The notes: generated by a model not told the origin, from the sequence alone. DNA of 64,000 nt from Nannocystis punicea (GCF_026965555.1 NZ_CP114040.1:496001-560000), one strand, 5' to 3'; positions 7,944-16,510 are shown, counted from the stretch's first letter. Made by a program: numbers and translations.

Positions 7944-9374
7944 ATGACTTACTTGCCCGTAACCTCGACCTCCCTGCAGATCTTGCTGCTGGCCGGGCCC
8001 GCGTGCCTGCTCGGCGCGTGCGTCGACGACCTGCCGGTCGGCCAGACCGGCACCGAGACCGACACCGAGACCGACACGACCGCGCCGGCGACCACGCAAG
8101 CGAGCGAGACGTCGCCGGACCCGACGACCGACTCGCCGACGACCGAGACGTCGACGACCGACGCGCCGACGAGTTCAACGGTGACGTCGGTGGAGCCGAC
8201 CAGCACGACGACCGCGGAGCCGACGACCGCGACCACGGCGATCGACACGACGACGACGACCGACGACACCAGCACGACCACGTCGACCACGTCGACCACC
8301 AGCGACACGACCGGCGACCCTGACACCACCGATTCGACGACCGGGCCCGGCGAGGGCTGGCAGCCGCCGAATTGTGAGCTGGTGACCGGGACCGGGGCGG
8401 TGACGTTCAGCTTCGATCAGGGCGCGACGCTGACGCCGATGGATCAGCAGATCAAGCCGGTCACGTACACCTTCGGCCTGGTGGCGCTCGGCAAGCCGGG
8501 GGCGATGCTGGCGGGCTCGGGGCAGCAGATCCTGGCGTCCGACGACGCCGGCTGCTCGTGGCATTCGATCGGCATGGCCGGCAACCCGAACGCGCCGGCG
8601 GTGCGCCTGCACGCGGCCGGCGAGACGCGGGCGTACGCGTACGGCGACAACAACGACGCGATCGTGCGCGTCGACGACGAGGTGATCCAGAAGCTGAGCT
8701 CGCCGGCCGGGCAGGAGGGGATCGTCGGCCTCGGCGTCGACCCCGACGACCCCGACCACGTGCGGATCGGCGACTCGGCCGGGCGCGTGTGGGACTCCGT
8801 CGACGCCGGCATGACGTGGGAGCAGGTCGGGATCCCGGCGTTCGCCGGCACTCTGGCCTACCGCGCGGCGTTCGACCCCAACGACATCGACCACGTATTG
8901 TTCGGCGCGCTCGCCGAGGGCGTGCTGGTGTCCCACGACGCCGGCGAGGGCTGGCAGAGCGCGACCGGGCTCAGCAGCGGCAACGCCAACGGCTTCAACG
9001 TGGTGGTCTCGCCGGTGCAGGGCGACATCGTGTGGGTCGAGGGCCTCGACCTCGAAGACCCCAACGACCAGACCCAGCGCCACGTCTACCGCTCGGAGGA
9101 CGGCGGCCTGACGTTCACCGCCGTCGTCGAGGCCAACGAGGCGATGCTGTACAACGGCAACCACCTGTTCCCGCACCCGACCGACCCCGACGTGCTCTAC
9201 TTCGTGTTCGGCTCGAACTACCAGAACTACGGGACCGACCTGTTCCGCTACGACTACGGCGAGGACAAGATCACCCTGACCCACAACATGTGGCACGACA
9301 CCGTGATCACGTTCCTGCCGGGCGACCCGTCGGTGATCTACCTCGGCCTGTCGATCGAGCCCGGCGGCGGGTGA
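7944..9374 (+). CDS. BNR/Asp-box beta-propeller lipoprotein with Thr-rich stalk
   Basis: 476 residues; start supported by AGAAGGA seven bases before the ATG at 7944. The signal peptide ends in CLLGAC (lipobox), followed by about 100 residues made almost only of Thr, Asp, Ser, Glu and Pro, a surface stalk. Then comes a propeller domain with Asp-box turns: SDDAGCSWHSIG, SVDAGMTWEQVG, SHDAGEGWQSAT and SEDGGLTFTAV. The fold is that of sialidase/VPS10-type propellers and resembles the dispase autolysis-inducing-type proteins common in myxobacteria. No catalytic residues can be assigned; a binding role is more likely. The gene follows the sigma/anti-sigma pair by 48 bp and may be its target or part of its operon. 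Confidence 0.8.
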   Translation: MTYLPVTSTSLQILLLAGPACLLGACVDDLPVGQTGTETDTETDTTAPATTQASETSPDPTTDSPTTETSTTDAPTSSTVTSVEPTSTTTAEPTTATTAIDTTTTTDDTSTTTSTTSTTSDTTGDPDTTDSTTGPGEGWQPPNCELVTGTGAVTFSFDQGATLTPMDQQIKPVTYTFGLVALGKPGAMLAGSGQQILASDDAGCSWHSIGMAGNPNAPAVRLHAAGETRAYAYGDNNDAIVRVDDEVIQKLSSPAGQEGIVGLGVDPDDPDHVRIGDSAGRVWDSVDAGMTWEQVGIPAFAGTLAYRAAFDPNDIDHVLFGALAEGVLVSHDAGEGWQSATGLSSGNANGFNVVVSPVQGDIVWVEGLDLEDPNDQTQRHVYRSEDGGLTFTAVVEANEAMLYNGNHLFPHPTDPDVLYFVFGSNYQNYGTDLFRYDYGEDKITLTHNMWHDTVITFLPGDPSVIYLGLSIEPGGG

Positions 9375-9388
9375 GCGGAGAGATATTC

Positions 9389-9412
9389 GGACATGTCCGA
9401 TGGGACATGTCC
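9389..9412. repeat. Two GGACATGTCC decamers, 4-bp linker
   Basis: Two perfect copies of the self-palindromic decamer GGACATGTCC (9389-9398 and 9403-9412) are separated by GATG. Together they form ACATGTCC-N4-GGACATGT, a hairpin with 8-bp arms. It begins 15 bp after the stop of the propeller lipoprotein gene, ahead of the hydrolase start at 9520. No T-tract follows, so it is not a standard intrinsic terminator. Confidence 0.8.
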
Positions 9413-9519
9413 TTGCTCATGGCGCAGGTCCCCTGCCCGGCGAGCGCGGGCGCGAGCTCGCGCCTGCGGGTCGTGAGGGCGCCTTGTCGCGGGTCGGCGA
9501 GATCGGCTAGCGTGCGCGC

Positions 9520-10263
9520 GTGAGCCCTACGCAGATCGAGATCACCACCGACGACGGCGTCTGTCCCGCCCACGAGTACGTGCCGCGCACGCCCGGGCCG
9601 TGGCCGGCGGTGCTCGTCTTCATGGACGGCGTCGGCATCCGTCCGATCCTCGTGGAGCACTGCGAGCGCCTCGCCGAGGCCGGGTACTACACCCTGTTGC
9701 CCGACCTGTTCTACCGCTCCGGTCCGTACGAGCCGCAAGATCCGGCCAGGCTGTTCTCCGATCCCGCGGTGCGCGGCGCGTGGTTCGCCAGGCACCGCGC
9801 GACCACCACCAGCGCCGCGGTCATGCGCGACACGCGGGTGTTCCTCGACCACATCGCCGCGCGGTCCGACGTGCGCCCCGGACCGGTCGGTGGGGTCGGT
9901 TACTGCATGGGCGGGCGCATGGCGCTGACCGCCGCCGGTCATCATCCCGACCGCTTCGCCGCGGTCGCGGCCTATCACCCCGGCAACCTCGCCGACGACG
10001 CGGCCGACAGCCCGCACCTGCTGGCGGCGAACATCTCCGCGGAGGTCTACGTGGCGGCCGCGAGCGACGACCCGACCTTCCCCGAGGAGCAGAAGCAGCG
10101 GCTGGCCGCGGCGCTCGACGCCGCGGGCGTGAAGTACACGCTCGAGACGTACCCGGCGCGGCACGGCTGGGTGTTCGCCGACATCCCCGTCTACGACGCC
10201 GCCGGCAACGCGCGCCACTGGCAGACGCTGCTCGAGCTGTTCGCGCGCGCGCTGCCTCGCTGA
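9520..10263 (+). CDS. Dienelactone hydrolase family protein
   Basis: 247 residues from a GTG start at 9520. An alpha/beta hydrolase of the DLH family: PAVLVFMDGVGIRP near the start, the nucleophile elbow GYCMGGRMAL with cysteine in the nucleophile position (typical of dienelactone hydrolases), an Asp in AASDDPTF and the catalytic His in ARHGWVF. It is soluble and cytosolic. Members hydrolyse cyclic esters and other small esters; the true substrate is unknown. It is convergent with the PP2C gene and separated from it only by an 18-bp gap containing a hairpin. Confidence 0.88.
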   Translation: MSPTQIEITTDDGVCPAHEYVPRTPGPWPAVLVFMDGVGIRPILVEHCERLAEAGYYTLLPDLFYRSGPYEPQDPARLFSDPAVRGAWFARHRATTTSAAVMRDTRVFLDHIAARSDVRPGPVGGVGYCMGGRMALTAAGHHPDRFAAVAAYHPGNLADDAADSPHLLAANISAEVYVAAASDDPTFPEEQKQRLAAALDAAGVKYTLETYPARHGWVFADIPVYDAAGNARHWQTLLELFARALPR

Positions 10264-10264
10264 G

Positions 10265-10280
10265 ATGTCCTCGGGGACAG
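10265..10280. repeat. TGTCC-TCGG-GGACA hairpin between convergent genes
   Basis: ATGTCCTCGGGGACAG starts directly after the hydrolase stop (10261-10263) and ends just before the PP2C stop (10282-10284). It occupies the whole intergenic space of two convergent genes. A bidirectional transcript-end hairpin is the simplest reading, but there is no U-tract on either side. Confidence 0.65.
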
Positions 10281-10281
10281 C

Positions 10282-11130
10282 TCAGCGGTCGCGGCCGCCC
10301 TCGATGACCTCGACGAACAGGGCGGTGATGTTGTCCTTGCCGCCGCACAGGTTGGCGTAGCGGATCGCGGCCGGGGCGGCGACGCGGGGGTGCAGCCGGA
10401 ACAGGTCGATCAAGGTGTCGGCGGCCTGGTCGAGGTATTCGTGGAGGCCGTCGGAGCAGAGCAGCAGGCGGTCGCCCAGCTGCAGCGGGAAGGCCATGAT
10501 GTCGACCTCGACGAACTCGCGCAGGCCGATCGCGCGGGTGATCTGGCTCTTGCGCCCGCGCGCCTTGTCGGCGCTGGCCAGGCCCTGCTTGACCTGCATG
10601 TTGAGGAGGGTGTGGTCCTCGGTGAGCTGGCGGACGTCGTCGCCGCGCGCGAGGTACACCCGCGAATCGCCGACCTGACCGACGATCGCCAGCTCGCCGG
10701 CGACCAGCACGACCGAGGCGGTGGTGCTCATGCCGGTGTAGCGCGCGTCGACCTCGGCCATGCCGTGCACCAAATAGCAGGCGTTCTGCAGCGCGCTGCG
10801 GACGAGCCCGCCCAGGCGCGCGACGGTCTCGGGGCTGACGCGGATCTGCGGCTCGACCGGCGCCCCGTGCACGACCCTCCGCTGCGCGAGCCGGGCCTCC
10901 TCGTGGGCGAGCTGGATCAGCTCGACCTCGCGGTCGACCCACTCGAGGATCAGCTGCACCGTGGTCTGCGAGGCGACCTCGCCGCAAGCGCGCCCGCCGA
11001 CGCCGTCGCACACGACGAACAGGCCGAGCTCGTCGTTGCCGACGAACGCGTCCTCGTTCTGGCTGCGGCGCCGACCGACGTCGGTGTCGCCTTGATGGCG
11101 GGTGCGCACGGGGCGAAAAAGATACAGCAT
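10282..11130 (-). CDS. PP2C-type serine/threonine protein phosphatase
   Basis: 282 residues with the PP2C (PPM) metal motifs in order: RRRSQNEDAF, LFVVCDGVGG (metal-binding Asp and Gly), MSTTASVVLVAGELAIVGQVGDSRVYLARG, LTEDHTLLNMQ, LLLCSDGLHEYL and CGGKDNITALFVEV (metal-binding Asp). All invariant acidic residues are present, so an active Mn/Mg-dependent phosphatase is expected. It is cytosolic with no extra domain. Such enzymes usually counter Hanks-type kinases, which are abundant in myxobacteria; no kinase is adjacent here. Confidence 0.93.
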   Translation of the reverse strand: MLYLFRPVRTRHQGDTDVGRRRSQNEDAFVGNDELGLFVVCDGVGGRACGEVASQTTVQLILEWVDREVELIQLAHEEARLAQRRVVHGAPVEPQIRVSPETVARLGGLVRSALQNACYLVHGMAEVDARYTGMSTTASVVLVAGELAIVGQVGDSRVYLARGDDVRQLTEDHTLLNMQVKQGLASADKARGRKSQITRAIGLREFVEVDIMAFPLQLGDRLLLCSDGLHEYLDQAADTLIDLFRLHPRVAAPAAIRYANLCGGKDNITALFVEVIEGGRDR

Positions 11131-11437
11131 GCACGGCGCGCGGGGACTCGCCGCCGCGAGCGCCGAGATGAAAATGTCGAGAGCGAGGGCGCGAGCCGAA
11201 ACGACGATCGGGGGCTCGAGCTCCCGGATCGTGTTGTGCGGAGACGCCGCGCTGGTCGATTCCGAGCGGAATCGCGCCTCGGATCGCGGCTGCGGCGCTG
11301 GCGGAGGCCGTCGGCGAGGGGATGCCCCCGCGACCGGACGAGCCCGTATCGACGCCGGCGCCGCACTACTATGATACGAGCGTAAGGATCACGCGGGCGG
11401 GATGCCAGCAATCTCCGCGGCCGGCGGCGATCGACAA

Positions 11438-11456
11438 TGGTCCAAGGGACATGTCC
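11438..11456. repeat. Degenerate decamer hairpin
   Basis: TGGTCCAAGGGACATGTCC contains the arms GGTCC and GGACATGTCC and belongs to the dispersed decamer family. It lies in the 437-bp space between the PP2C start (11130) and the small secreted protein (11568), where nothing else was recognised. Confidence 0.55.
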
Positions 11457-11567
11457 TGGAGAGCGGGCGACAGGAGCGGTCGCGAGCCTGTCGGCGCGAT
11501 CCCGCGATCGCCGACGTCCGCCCGTCGCGCTGGCCTTTCACGGTGCGATCGGCGATCCTTCGCGCCG

Positions 11568-11975
11568 ATGCACCTCCGCCGCTGGTCGCTCGCGTGCTTC
11601 CTCCTCGTCCCCGCGACCGCGCGCGCCGACGTGCCGCCCCCGCCCTCGTTCGCCTCGTGCCAGGGGGCCTCGCAGGGCGAGGCGTGCCAGCTCGACGCGG
11701 GGGGGTCCGGGCGATGCGCGCCGGCGACCTGCTCGAAGCTGGATTATTCGCAAGGATCGCCGCCGAGGTCGGTCGAGTACGACTGCCTCCGCTGCGCGGC
11801 GCAGGCCGCCGCCGGTGATGCGAAGGTCTCGGGGTCGACGCCGGCGACGTCCGCCGAGTCTCAGCCTCCGGCCGTGAAGCAGGGCTGCAACGTCGACCCG
11901 ACCGCGGGGATGCTGGGCGTTCTGGTCGCGCTCGCGGGCTTGCGGCGCCGTCGTCACGCTGTCGGCTCGATGTGA
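11568..11975 (+). CDS. Small secreted Cys-containing protein with MYXO-CTERM-like tail
   Basis: 135 residues from ATG at 11568. The N-terminal signal peptide ends at about ARADVPPPPSF. The mature part contains six to seven cysteines in a short core (CQGASQGEACQLDAGG, CAPATC, YDCLRC). The last 25 residues run GCNVDPTAG, then a hydrophobic stretch LGVLVALAGL and RRRRH. That cysteine, hydrophobic segment and Arg cluster order is the MYXO-CTERM sorting signal of myxobacteria, so the protein is probably anchored or processed at the cell surface. Function unknown. It converges with the ArsR gene. Confidence 0.75.
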   Translation: MHLRRWSLACFLLVPATARADVPPPPSFASCQGASQGEACQLDAGGSGRCAPATCSKLDYSQGSPPRSVEYDCLRCAAQAAAGDAKVSGSTPATSAESQPPAVKQGCNVDPTAGMLGVLVALAGLRRRRHAVGSM

Positions 11976-12043
11976 ACGAGAGCGGGACGACTCCGTCCGC
12001 ACGAGGCACGAGGCCCCCTCGGCGGGCATGACTGCGCGACGGA

Positions 12044-12640
12044 TCAGCCGCCGTCGATCACGGTCCGGCCGCGCGGCGCGAGCTTGTAGACCCCGGCCTC
12101 GCGCTCCATGTAGCCGCCCATGATCCACTCGCGGCGGATCGTGCAGAAGTCGGGGTGCACGACCTCGATGAAGCGGTTGAGCTCGGGCTCCCGGTATTCA
12201 CGGCGACGCGGCAGCCGGCGCAGCACCTCCTCGAGCACGATCTCCTTCTTGCGACGCTGGGCCGGCAGCGCGCGCAGGCGCGGCCCGTCGAAGAAGGCGC
12301 GCAGGACGTCGCGGGTCTCGGTGTCGACGGGCGAGGCGGTCGCGAGCTCGCGGACCCGCTTGGGCGACGACACCGCCTTGACCGCGCCCTGCAGCGCCTC
12401 GATGTCGAGCTGATAGAAAGTGTACGGCGCCTGCCGGGTCTCGCGCAGCAGGCCGGCCTCGGACAGCACGCGGAGGTGGTGCGAGACCGTGGCCGGGGTG
12501 ACGCCGACCTCGGCCGCCAGATCTTGCCCGCAGCGCGGGCGGTCGACCATCGCCGCGATCATCCGCAGGCGGGTCGGATCGGCGAGCCCTTTAAAAAGCT
12601 GGACCAGGGCCGGCTTGGGATCGACGGCGTCGTCGGACAT
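12044..12640 (-). CDS. ArsR-type HTH regulator with DUF2087 domain
   Basis: 198 residues. Residues about 8-85 form a winged helix of the ArsR class (LFKGLADPTRLRMIAAMVDRPRCGQDLAAEVGVTPATVSHHLRVLSEAGLL). The C-terminal half (about 115-198) matches DUF2087: RALPAQRRKKEIVLEEVLRRL, YREPELNRFIEVVHPDFCTIRREWIMGGYMER. No cysteine metal-binding motif is present in the HTH, so it need not sense metal. It is divergent from the NmrA-like gene with a 179-bp intergenic region carrying a dyad suited to autoregulation. Confidence 0.9.
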   Translation of the reverse strand: MSDDAVDPKPALVQLFKGLADPTRLRMIAAMVDRPRCGQDLAAEVGVTPATVSHHLRVLSEAGLLRETRQAPYTFYQLDIEALQGAVKAVSSPKRVRELATASPVDTETRDVLRAFFDGPRLRALPAQRRKKEIVLEEVLRRLPRRREYREPELNRFIEVVHPDFCTIRREWIMGGYMEREAGVYKLAPRGRTVIDGG

Positions 12641-12659
12641 GCCGCGACGATACTTGCCG

Positions 12660-12677
12660 ATTTGATGGTTGTCAAAT
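12660..12677. promoter_or_regulatory. Candidate operator (ATTTGA-N6-TCAAAT)
   Basis: A perfect 6-bp inverted repeat ATTTGA / TCAAAT with a 6-bp spacer lies 20 bp upstream of the ArsR-type start codon, in an AT-rich patch unlike the surrounding DNA. Position and symmetry suit binding by the adjacent dimeric regulator; binding is inferred. Confidence 0.5.
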
Positions 12678-12819
12678 TGATCAGTGTCGATTTAACGAGT
12701 GCCTGACCGGCTGGGCGCGTTCGCGGCCCGCCGTTCGGGCGCTCGCCGAGCCGCCCGGTGGAGCCCCCTTCGGTGGCTCGCGGATGGCGGCGCGGCGCGG
12801 CGCGAGCGAGACTGGGGCC

Positions 12820-13701
12820 GTGACGGCTCCGAAGATCCTGGTGACGGGTGCGACCGGCAATTGCGGCGGCGCCACGCTGCGCGCGCTCGTGCGAGGGGGC
12901 GTGCGGGCGCGGGCGATGACCCGCGAGCCGGGCCGGGCGCAGGCGCTGGCGGCGATGCCGGGCGTCGAGGTGGTCGCCGGGGACTTCGACGACCCCGCGG
13001 CGCTGGGCCGCGCCCTCGCCGGTATCGAGGCGGTGTTGCTGCTGCCGCCTCACGCGCCGGCGATGGAGGCGTGGCAGGGCAACCTGATCGCGGCGGCGCG
13101 GCGAGCCGGCGCGCGGCACGTCGTCCACGTGTCGGGGATCTGCGCGGACCCGTCGGAGCCGTCGATCAGCCTCGGCGGTCACGGCCGCGGCGAGCGCGAG
13201 CTCGAGGCGTCCGGGCTGGCCTGGACGCACCTGCGGCCGAACTCGTTCTTTCAGAACACCCTGTTCGACGCGGCCTCGATCGCCGCCGAGGGTCGCTTCT
13301 ACGGCTGCGTCGCGGACGTGCGGTTCGCCAAGATCGACACGCGCGACGTCGGCGAGGTCGCGGCGGTGTGCCTGACGCAGTCGGGGCACGAGGGCGAGAC
13401 CTACGAGCTCTCGGGGCCGGAGGCGCTGACGTACGCCGAGCTGGCGCGCACGCTGTCGCGGGTGCTCGGCCGGCCGATCGAATACGTGGACATGCCGAGC
13501 CGGACGTACGTCGATTCGCTGCGACGGGCCGGCCTGCCCGAATGGCTGGCCGAGGAGTTCTTCCTCATCTACGGCCAGGGCCCGCTGTTCGCCGGCGGCG
13601 CGGCGCGGCCGAGCGACGTGGTCGAGCGATTGACGGGCCGGCCCGCTCGCACCTACGAGCAATGGGCGCGCGAGCACGCCGCCGCGTTCGCGCCCGCGTG
13701 A
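12820..13701 (+). CDS. NmrA-like NAD(P)-binding oxidoreductase
   Basis: 293 residues from a GTG at 12820; an upstream in-frame ATG at 12784 adds a basic stretch without family similarity. The N-terminal Rossmann motif ILVTGATGNCGGATLRAL is of the NmrA / NAD(P)H:quinone-oxidoreductase-2 type (GxTGxxG). It is followed by VVAGDFDDPAAL, a segment HVVHVSGICADP, and RPNSFFQNTL. The active-site tyrosine of true SDRs is absent, as usual in this atypical group. It may act as a redox sensor or a quinone/aldehyde reductase. Divergent from the ArsR regulator, which probably controls it. Confidence 0.85.
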   Translation: MTAPKILVTGATGNCGGATLRALVRGGVRARAMTREPGRAQALAAMPGVEVVAGDFDDPAALGRALAGIEAVLLLPPHAPAMEAWQGNLIAAARRAGARHVVHVSGICADPSEPSISLGGHGRGERELEASGLAWTHLRPNSFFQNTLFDAASIAAEGRFYGCVADVRFAKIDTRDVGEVAAVCLTQSGHEGETYELSGPEALTYAELARTLSRVLGRPIEYVDMPSRTYVDSLRRAGLPEWLAEEFFLIYGQGPLFAGGAARPSDVVERLTGRPARTYEQWAREHAAAFAPA

Positions 13702-13792
13702 GCGGGGCCGCGGTTCGCAGCACGGGCGCGCCGTAGCGACGACGCGCGCGAGCCGGACTCCGCGCGGAGCCCGGCTCGCAGGCGCGTGGCGC

Positions 13793-14032
13793 TCAGAGGG
13801 TGCCGGCGACGTAGCAGAGCGACTCGACCTCGTCGTAGACGATCTCGCCGGCGACCGGCTCCTCGTCCTCGACGCAGGTCGGCGTGCACCAGTTGCAGAG
13901 CGCCGGCGGGTTGTCCGACTGGCACACCGGGGCGCCGCAGCAGATGGCGGCCTCGGCGGTGCGGGCGCCGAAGGCGACGGCGCCGAACGAGAGAGCGATT
14001 GCGACGAGAGAGAACGAACGAATGGAACGCAT
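13793..14032 (-). CDS. Small secreted cysteine-rich peptide
   Basis: 79 residues. The start is decided by AAAGGAG at 14041-14047 (minus strand), placing ATG 14032 about seven bases downstream, better than ATG 14038, which abuts it. The signal peptide SLVAIALSFGAVAFGARTAEA precedes a 47-residue mature peptide with six cysteines (AICCGAPVC, ALCNWCTPTC, SLCYV). It resembles short cysteine-rich peptides found repeatedly in myxobacterial genomes. Two Cys pairs with one to three spacing could form disulfides or bind metal. Function unknown. Confidence 0.7.
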   Translation of the reverse strand: MRSIRSFSLVAIALSFGAVAFGARTAEAAICCGAPVCQSDNPPALCNWCTPTCVEDEEPVAGEIVYDEVESLCYVAGTL

Positions 14033-14038
14033 GACCAT

Positions 14039-14626
14039 ACTCCTTTGGATTCGACGTGGGCTACGCACGGCGACAGACCGTGAGATGCGGTGAGTGGATT
14101 CGACTCCGAGCGCCGAACCGACGCCCTTGCCGGGACAGTGAGCCCCGAGCCGCGAACAATTGCGTCGTAGCGAGAAATCGCGACGACGGTCGTCTTTCGG
14201 GCGAGACGCCAGGAAATAGGCCGCTTCCGCGGCCCAGTGGTCTGTGCACCTCGGCCACGGGCTCGCCTGCGCTCATGACTCGCGTGGCCCGGAAACATCC
14301 TTCGCCCCGCTGGAAAGATATGCGCCGAGTACCTGTGCGGGTCACCGGGTATTGCTCGTCGCGCCATTGGCGGTCGTTCAGCAAAATGAACGCGTAGACG
14401 ATTCCCTGGCAGGCGCAGCGACGATTGTCGCGATCACCAGTAAAGCATCGCTCCGGCAGGCCGGCTGCTGCGCGACCCGCTTCTCACGTCGCCCTGCTTC
14501 GCCGCCTGCGCGCGCGACCTCGACCCGATCGGCAGCTGCGGGCCGCGGCGAGGGTTGGCCGGCGCGAGCAAGAGGCTGGCCGGGACGGGCAAGCGGCGCG
14601 CGAGGGGGCTCCTTATCCTCCGCGCC
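14039..14626. other. 588-bp stretch without recognised gene
   Basis: No reading frame with plausible composition or family match was found between the small cysteine-rich peptide and the MBL-fold lipoprotein; they are divergent, so both promoters should lie here. No palindromic decamer was seen. Confidence 0.6.
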
Positions 14627-15562
14627 ATGCCACGCCCCGCTCTCGCTCTCACCGCCGCCCTCTGCTTCGTCGCCTGTGACGCGCCCGAGGCAGCAGGGGT
14701 GCTCTACACCTTCACCTCGGACGCGGCCGGGTTCGACACTCACTCGTTCTATTACGACACCGGCCGCGAGGTCGTCGTGTTCGACGCGCAGTTCACCGAG
14801 CCGCTCGCGGAGGCGCTGGTGGACGACATCCGCGCGCACACGGATTCGCCGATCCGCTACGTCGTCATCACCCACCCGAACCCGGACAAGTTCAACGGCG
14901 TCGGTCCGCTGCGGGCCGCCGGCGCCACGGTCGTCGCCAGCGAGGCGACCGCGGCGGCGATCCCCGGCGTCCACGCCTACAAGCGCGCGGCCTTCATCGC
15001 CAACGGGACGTTCGACGAGGACAGCTACCCGCCGGAGGCCGTGGTCGACCTGCGCTTCACCGACACCCTCCGCCTCGACCTGCTCGGCGACGCGACCATC
15101 GAGCTGCAGGTCCTCGAGCACCCGGGCGTGTCGAGCACCCAGACCGTCGCCCACATCCCCGCGGCCGGGGCGCTGATCGTCGGCGACCTCGTGCATCACG
15201 GGGTGCACGCGTGGCTCGAGGGCGGGATCGTCGACGGCGCGCCGCGGCCCGATCTGTCGGCGTGGTCGGCCGCGCTCGACGAGCTGCGCGACTGGGGCGA
15301 CGTCACGGTGTACGGCGGGCGCGGCGCGTCGGCGCCGATGGACGTCGCGGTCGTCTCCCAGCAGGACTACCTGGTCGGCATCGACGGCGTGGTCCGCGAC
15401 TACGTCGCCGGCGTCGACGACCCGGATGCGTTCACCGGCGAGGCCGCCGCGGGGCACTACGCGGCGATCACCGAGGCCGCGCGCGAGGCCTTCCCGGAGC
15501 GCGGCCTCGACTACCTGATCACCTACGGGGTGTACGGATTCGTCCAGTCGCTGGTGCGATGA
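14627..15562 (+). CDS. MBL-fold lipoprotein with degenerate metal site
   Basis: 311 residues from ATG 14627. Signal peptide with lipobox LCFVAC. The body follows a metallo-beta-lactamase fold: a strand-rich start (VVVFDAQFTEPLAEALVDDIRAHTDSPIRYVVITH), then PNPDKFNG where typical members have HxHxDH; here only the first His and the Asp remain. Later motifs EHPGVSSTQTVAHIP and LIVGDLVHHG keep the His and metal-bridging Asp. Zinc binding is therefore doubtful or mononuclear. Probably periplasmic. The AraC regulator starts 22 bp downstream on the same strand. Confidence 0.75.
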   Translation: MPRPALALTAALCFVACDAPEAAGVLYTFTSDAAGFDTHSFYYDTGREVVVFDAQFTEPLAEALVDDIRAHTDSPIRYVVITHPNPDKFNGVGPLRAAGATVVASEATAAAIPGVHAYKRAAFIANGTFDEDSYPPEAVVDLRFTDTLRLDLLGDATIELQVLEHPGVSSTQTVAHIPAAGALIVGDLVHHGVHAWLEGGIVDGAPRPDLSAWSAALDELRDWGDVTVYGGRGASAPMDVAVVSQQDYLVGIDGVVRDYVAGVDDPDAFTGEAAAGHYAAITEAAREAFPERGLDYLITYGVYGFVQSLVR

Positions 15563-15584
15563 ATGCGGTATCCTCGGCGGCGAG

Positions 15585-16379
15585 ATGCCGCCTCGCATCG
15601 ACGTCGACGCAGCGCCGGCCGCCAGCTTCGTGCTCACCGATCATCTGGCGGCCGGGACCGACTCCGGCTGGCACGCGCACGGGCGCCACCAGCTGCTGTT
15701 CGCCAGCACCGGCCTCATGCACCTCGAGACCGCCGACGCGCAGTGGCTGCTGCCGCCGCAGCAGGCGGCGTGGATCTCGGCCGGCGCTCGCCATCGCGTC
15801 CGTGTCCGCGCCGACGCGGCCCTGTGCACCGCCTACCTCGGCCCGCCGACGCCCGATCTGGCAGCCGGCGCGCGCGTGTTCGCGGTCCCGCCCGTGGTCT
15901 CCGCGATGCTCGAGCACGCGGCCGCCTGGGACGCGCGTCGTTGCCACGGCGACCAGGCCGCCCGCTACTTCGCGGTGCTGGTCGACCTCTGCGGCGACGC
16001 GGTCACGCGCGGCCGTCCGTGGTTCCTGCCGACCGCGCGCACCCCGGAGCTGGCCCGGGCGATGGCCCTGGTGCTGGCGAGTCCGGGCCATCCACACAAC
16101 ATCGCCGCGGTCGCGCGCGCGGCCGCTGTCTCGCCGCGCACCCTGGCGCGCCGCTTCGCCGCCGAGGCGCGCATGTCCTTCGAGGCGTTCGTGCGGGCCG
16201 CGCGGCTGCTGCGGGCGATGTCCCGGCTGCTCGAGCCCGGCGCGCAGGTGACCGAGGTGGGCTACGAGGTCGGCTTCACCAGCCCGGCCGCGTTCTCGCG
16301 CGCCTTCGCGGCGTTCGTGGGCGAGCCGCCGAGCTCGTGGCGGCGACGCCACGCGCCGGCCGGGTCGCCGGGGGAATGA
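15585..16379 (+). CDS. AraC-family transcriptional regulator with N-terminal cupin
   Basis: 264 residues. The N-terminal 90 residues form a cupin-like sensing domain (GWHAHGRHQLLFASTG, then LLPPQQAAWISAGARHRV). The C-terminal 100 residues hold two helix-turn-helix units: HNIAAVARAAAVSPRTLARRFAAEARMSFEAFVRAARLLRA and VTEVGYEVGFTSPAAFSRAFAAFVGEPPSSWRRR, the AraC signature. Cytosolic. It is 22 bp downstream of the MBL-fold gene and probably cotranscribed. The ligand is unknown. Confidence 0.92.
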   Translation: MPPRIDVDAAPAASFVLTDHLAAGTDSGWHAHGRHQLLFASTGLMHLETADAQWLLPPQQAAWISAGARHRVRVRADAALCTAYLGPPTPDLAAGARVFAVPPVVSAMLEHAAAWDARRCHGDQAARYFAVLVDLCGDAVTRGRPWFLPTARTPELARAMALVLASPGHPHNIAAVARAAAVSPRTLARRFAAEARMSFEAFVRAARLLRAMSRLLEPGAQVTEVGYEVGFTSPAAFSRAFAAFVGEPPSSWRRRHAPAGSPGE

Positions 16380-16403
16380 AGCGGGCGTCGAGCGTGATGG
16401 TGG

Positions 16404-16449
16404 CATGACCGAATGGGCATGCCCGATAGGACATGTTCAAACGGACATT
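16404..16449. repeat. Four-decamer array with exact 14-bp period
   Basis: After a degenerate first unit (CATGACC) and linker GAAT come GGGCATGCCC, linker GATA, GGACATGTTC, linker AAAC, and GGACATTGG. The decamers are self-palindromic variants GGRCATGYCC with constant 4-bp linkers. The array lies between the AraC stop (16379) and the convergent stop of the fibrinogen-like gene (16511). Confidence 0.8.
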
Positions 16450-16510
16450 GGAGCGCCGGGGCGCGCCCGCGAACGAGCGACGCCCTGTCCGCGGGCGTCG
16501 CTCGCGGCGA

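Noticed and set aside
9389..9412. GGACATGTCC pairs look like eukaryotic p53 response elements
   Set aside because: Coincidence of a palindromic decamer; there is no p53 in bacteria, and here the spacer is a constant 4 bp with hairpin symmetry.
10265..10280. Intrinsic terminator between convergent genes
   Set aside because: The stem is only 5-6 bp and no T-run follows on either strand; kept as a repeat with possible transcript-end role.
14627..15562. MBL-fold protein as a beta-lactamase
   Set aside because: The HxHxDH motif is degenerate and overall similarity is to the general MBL fold, so no antibiotic role is supported.
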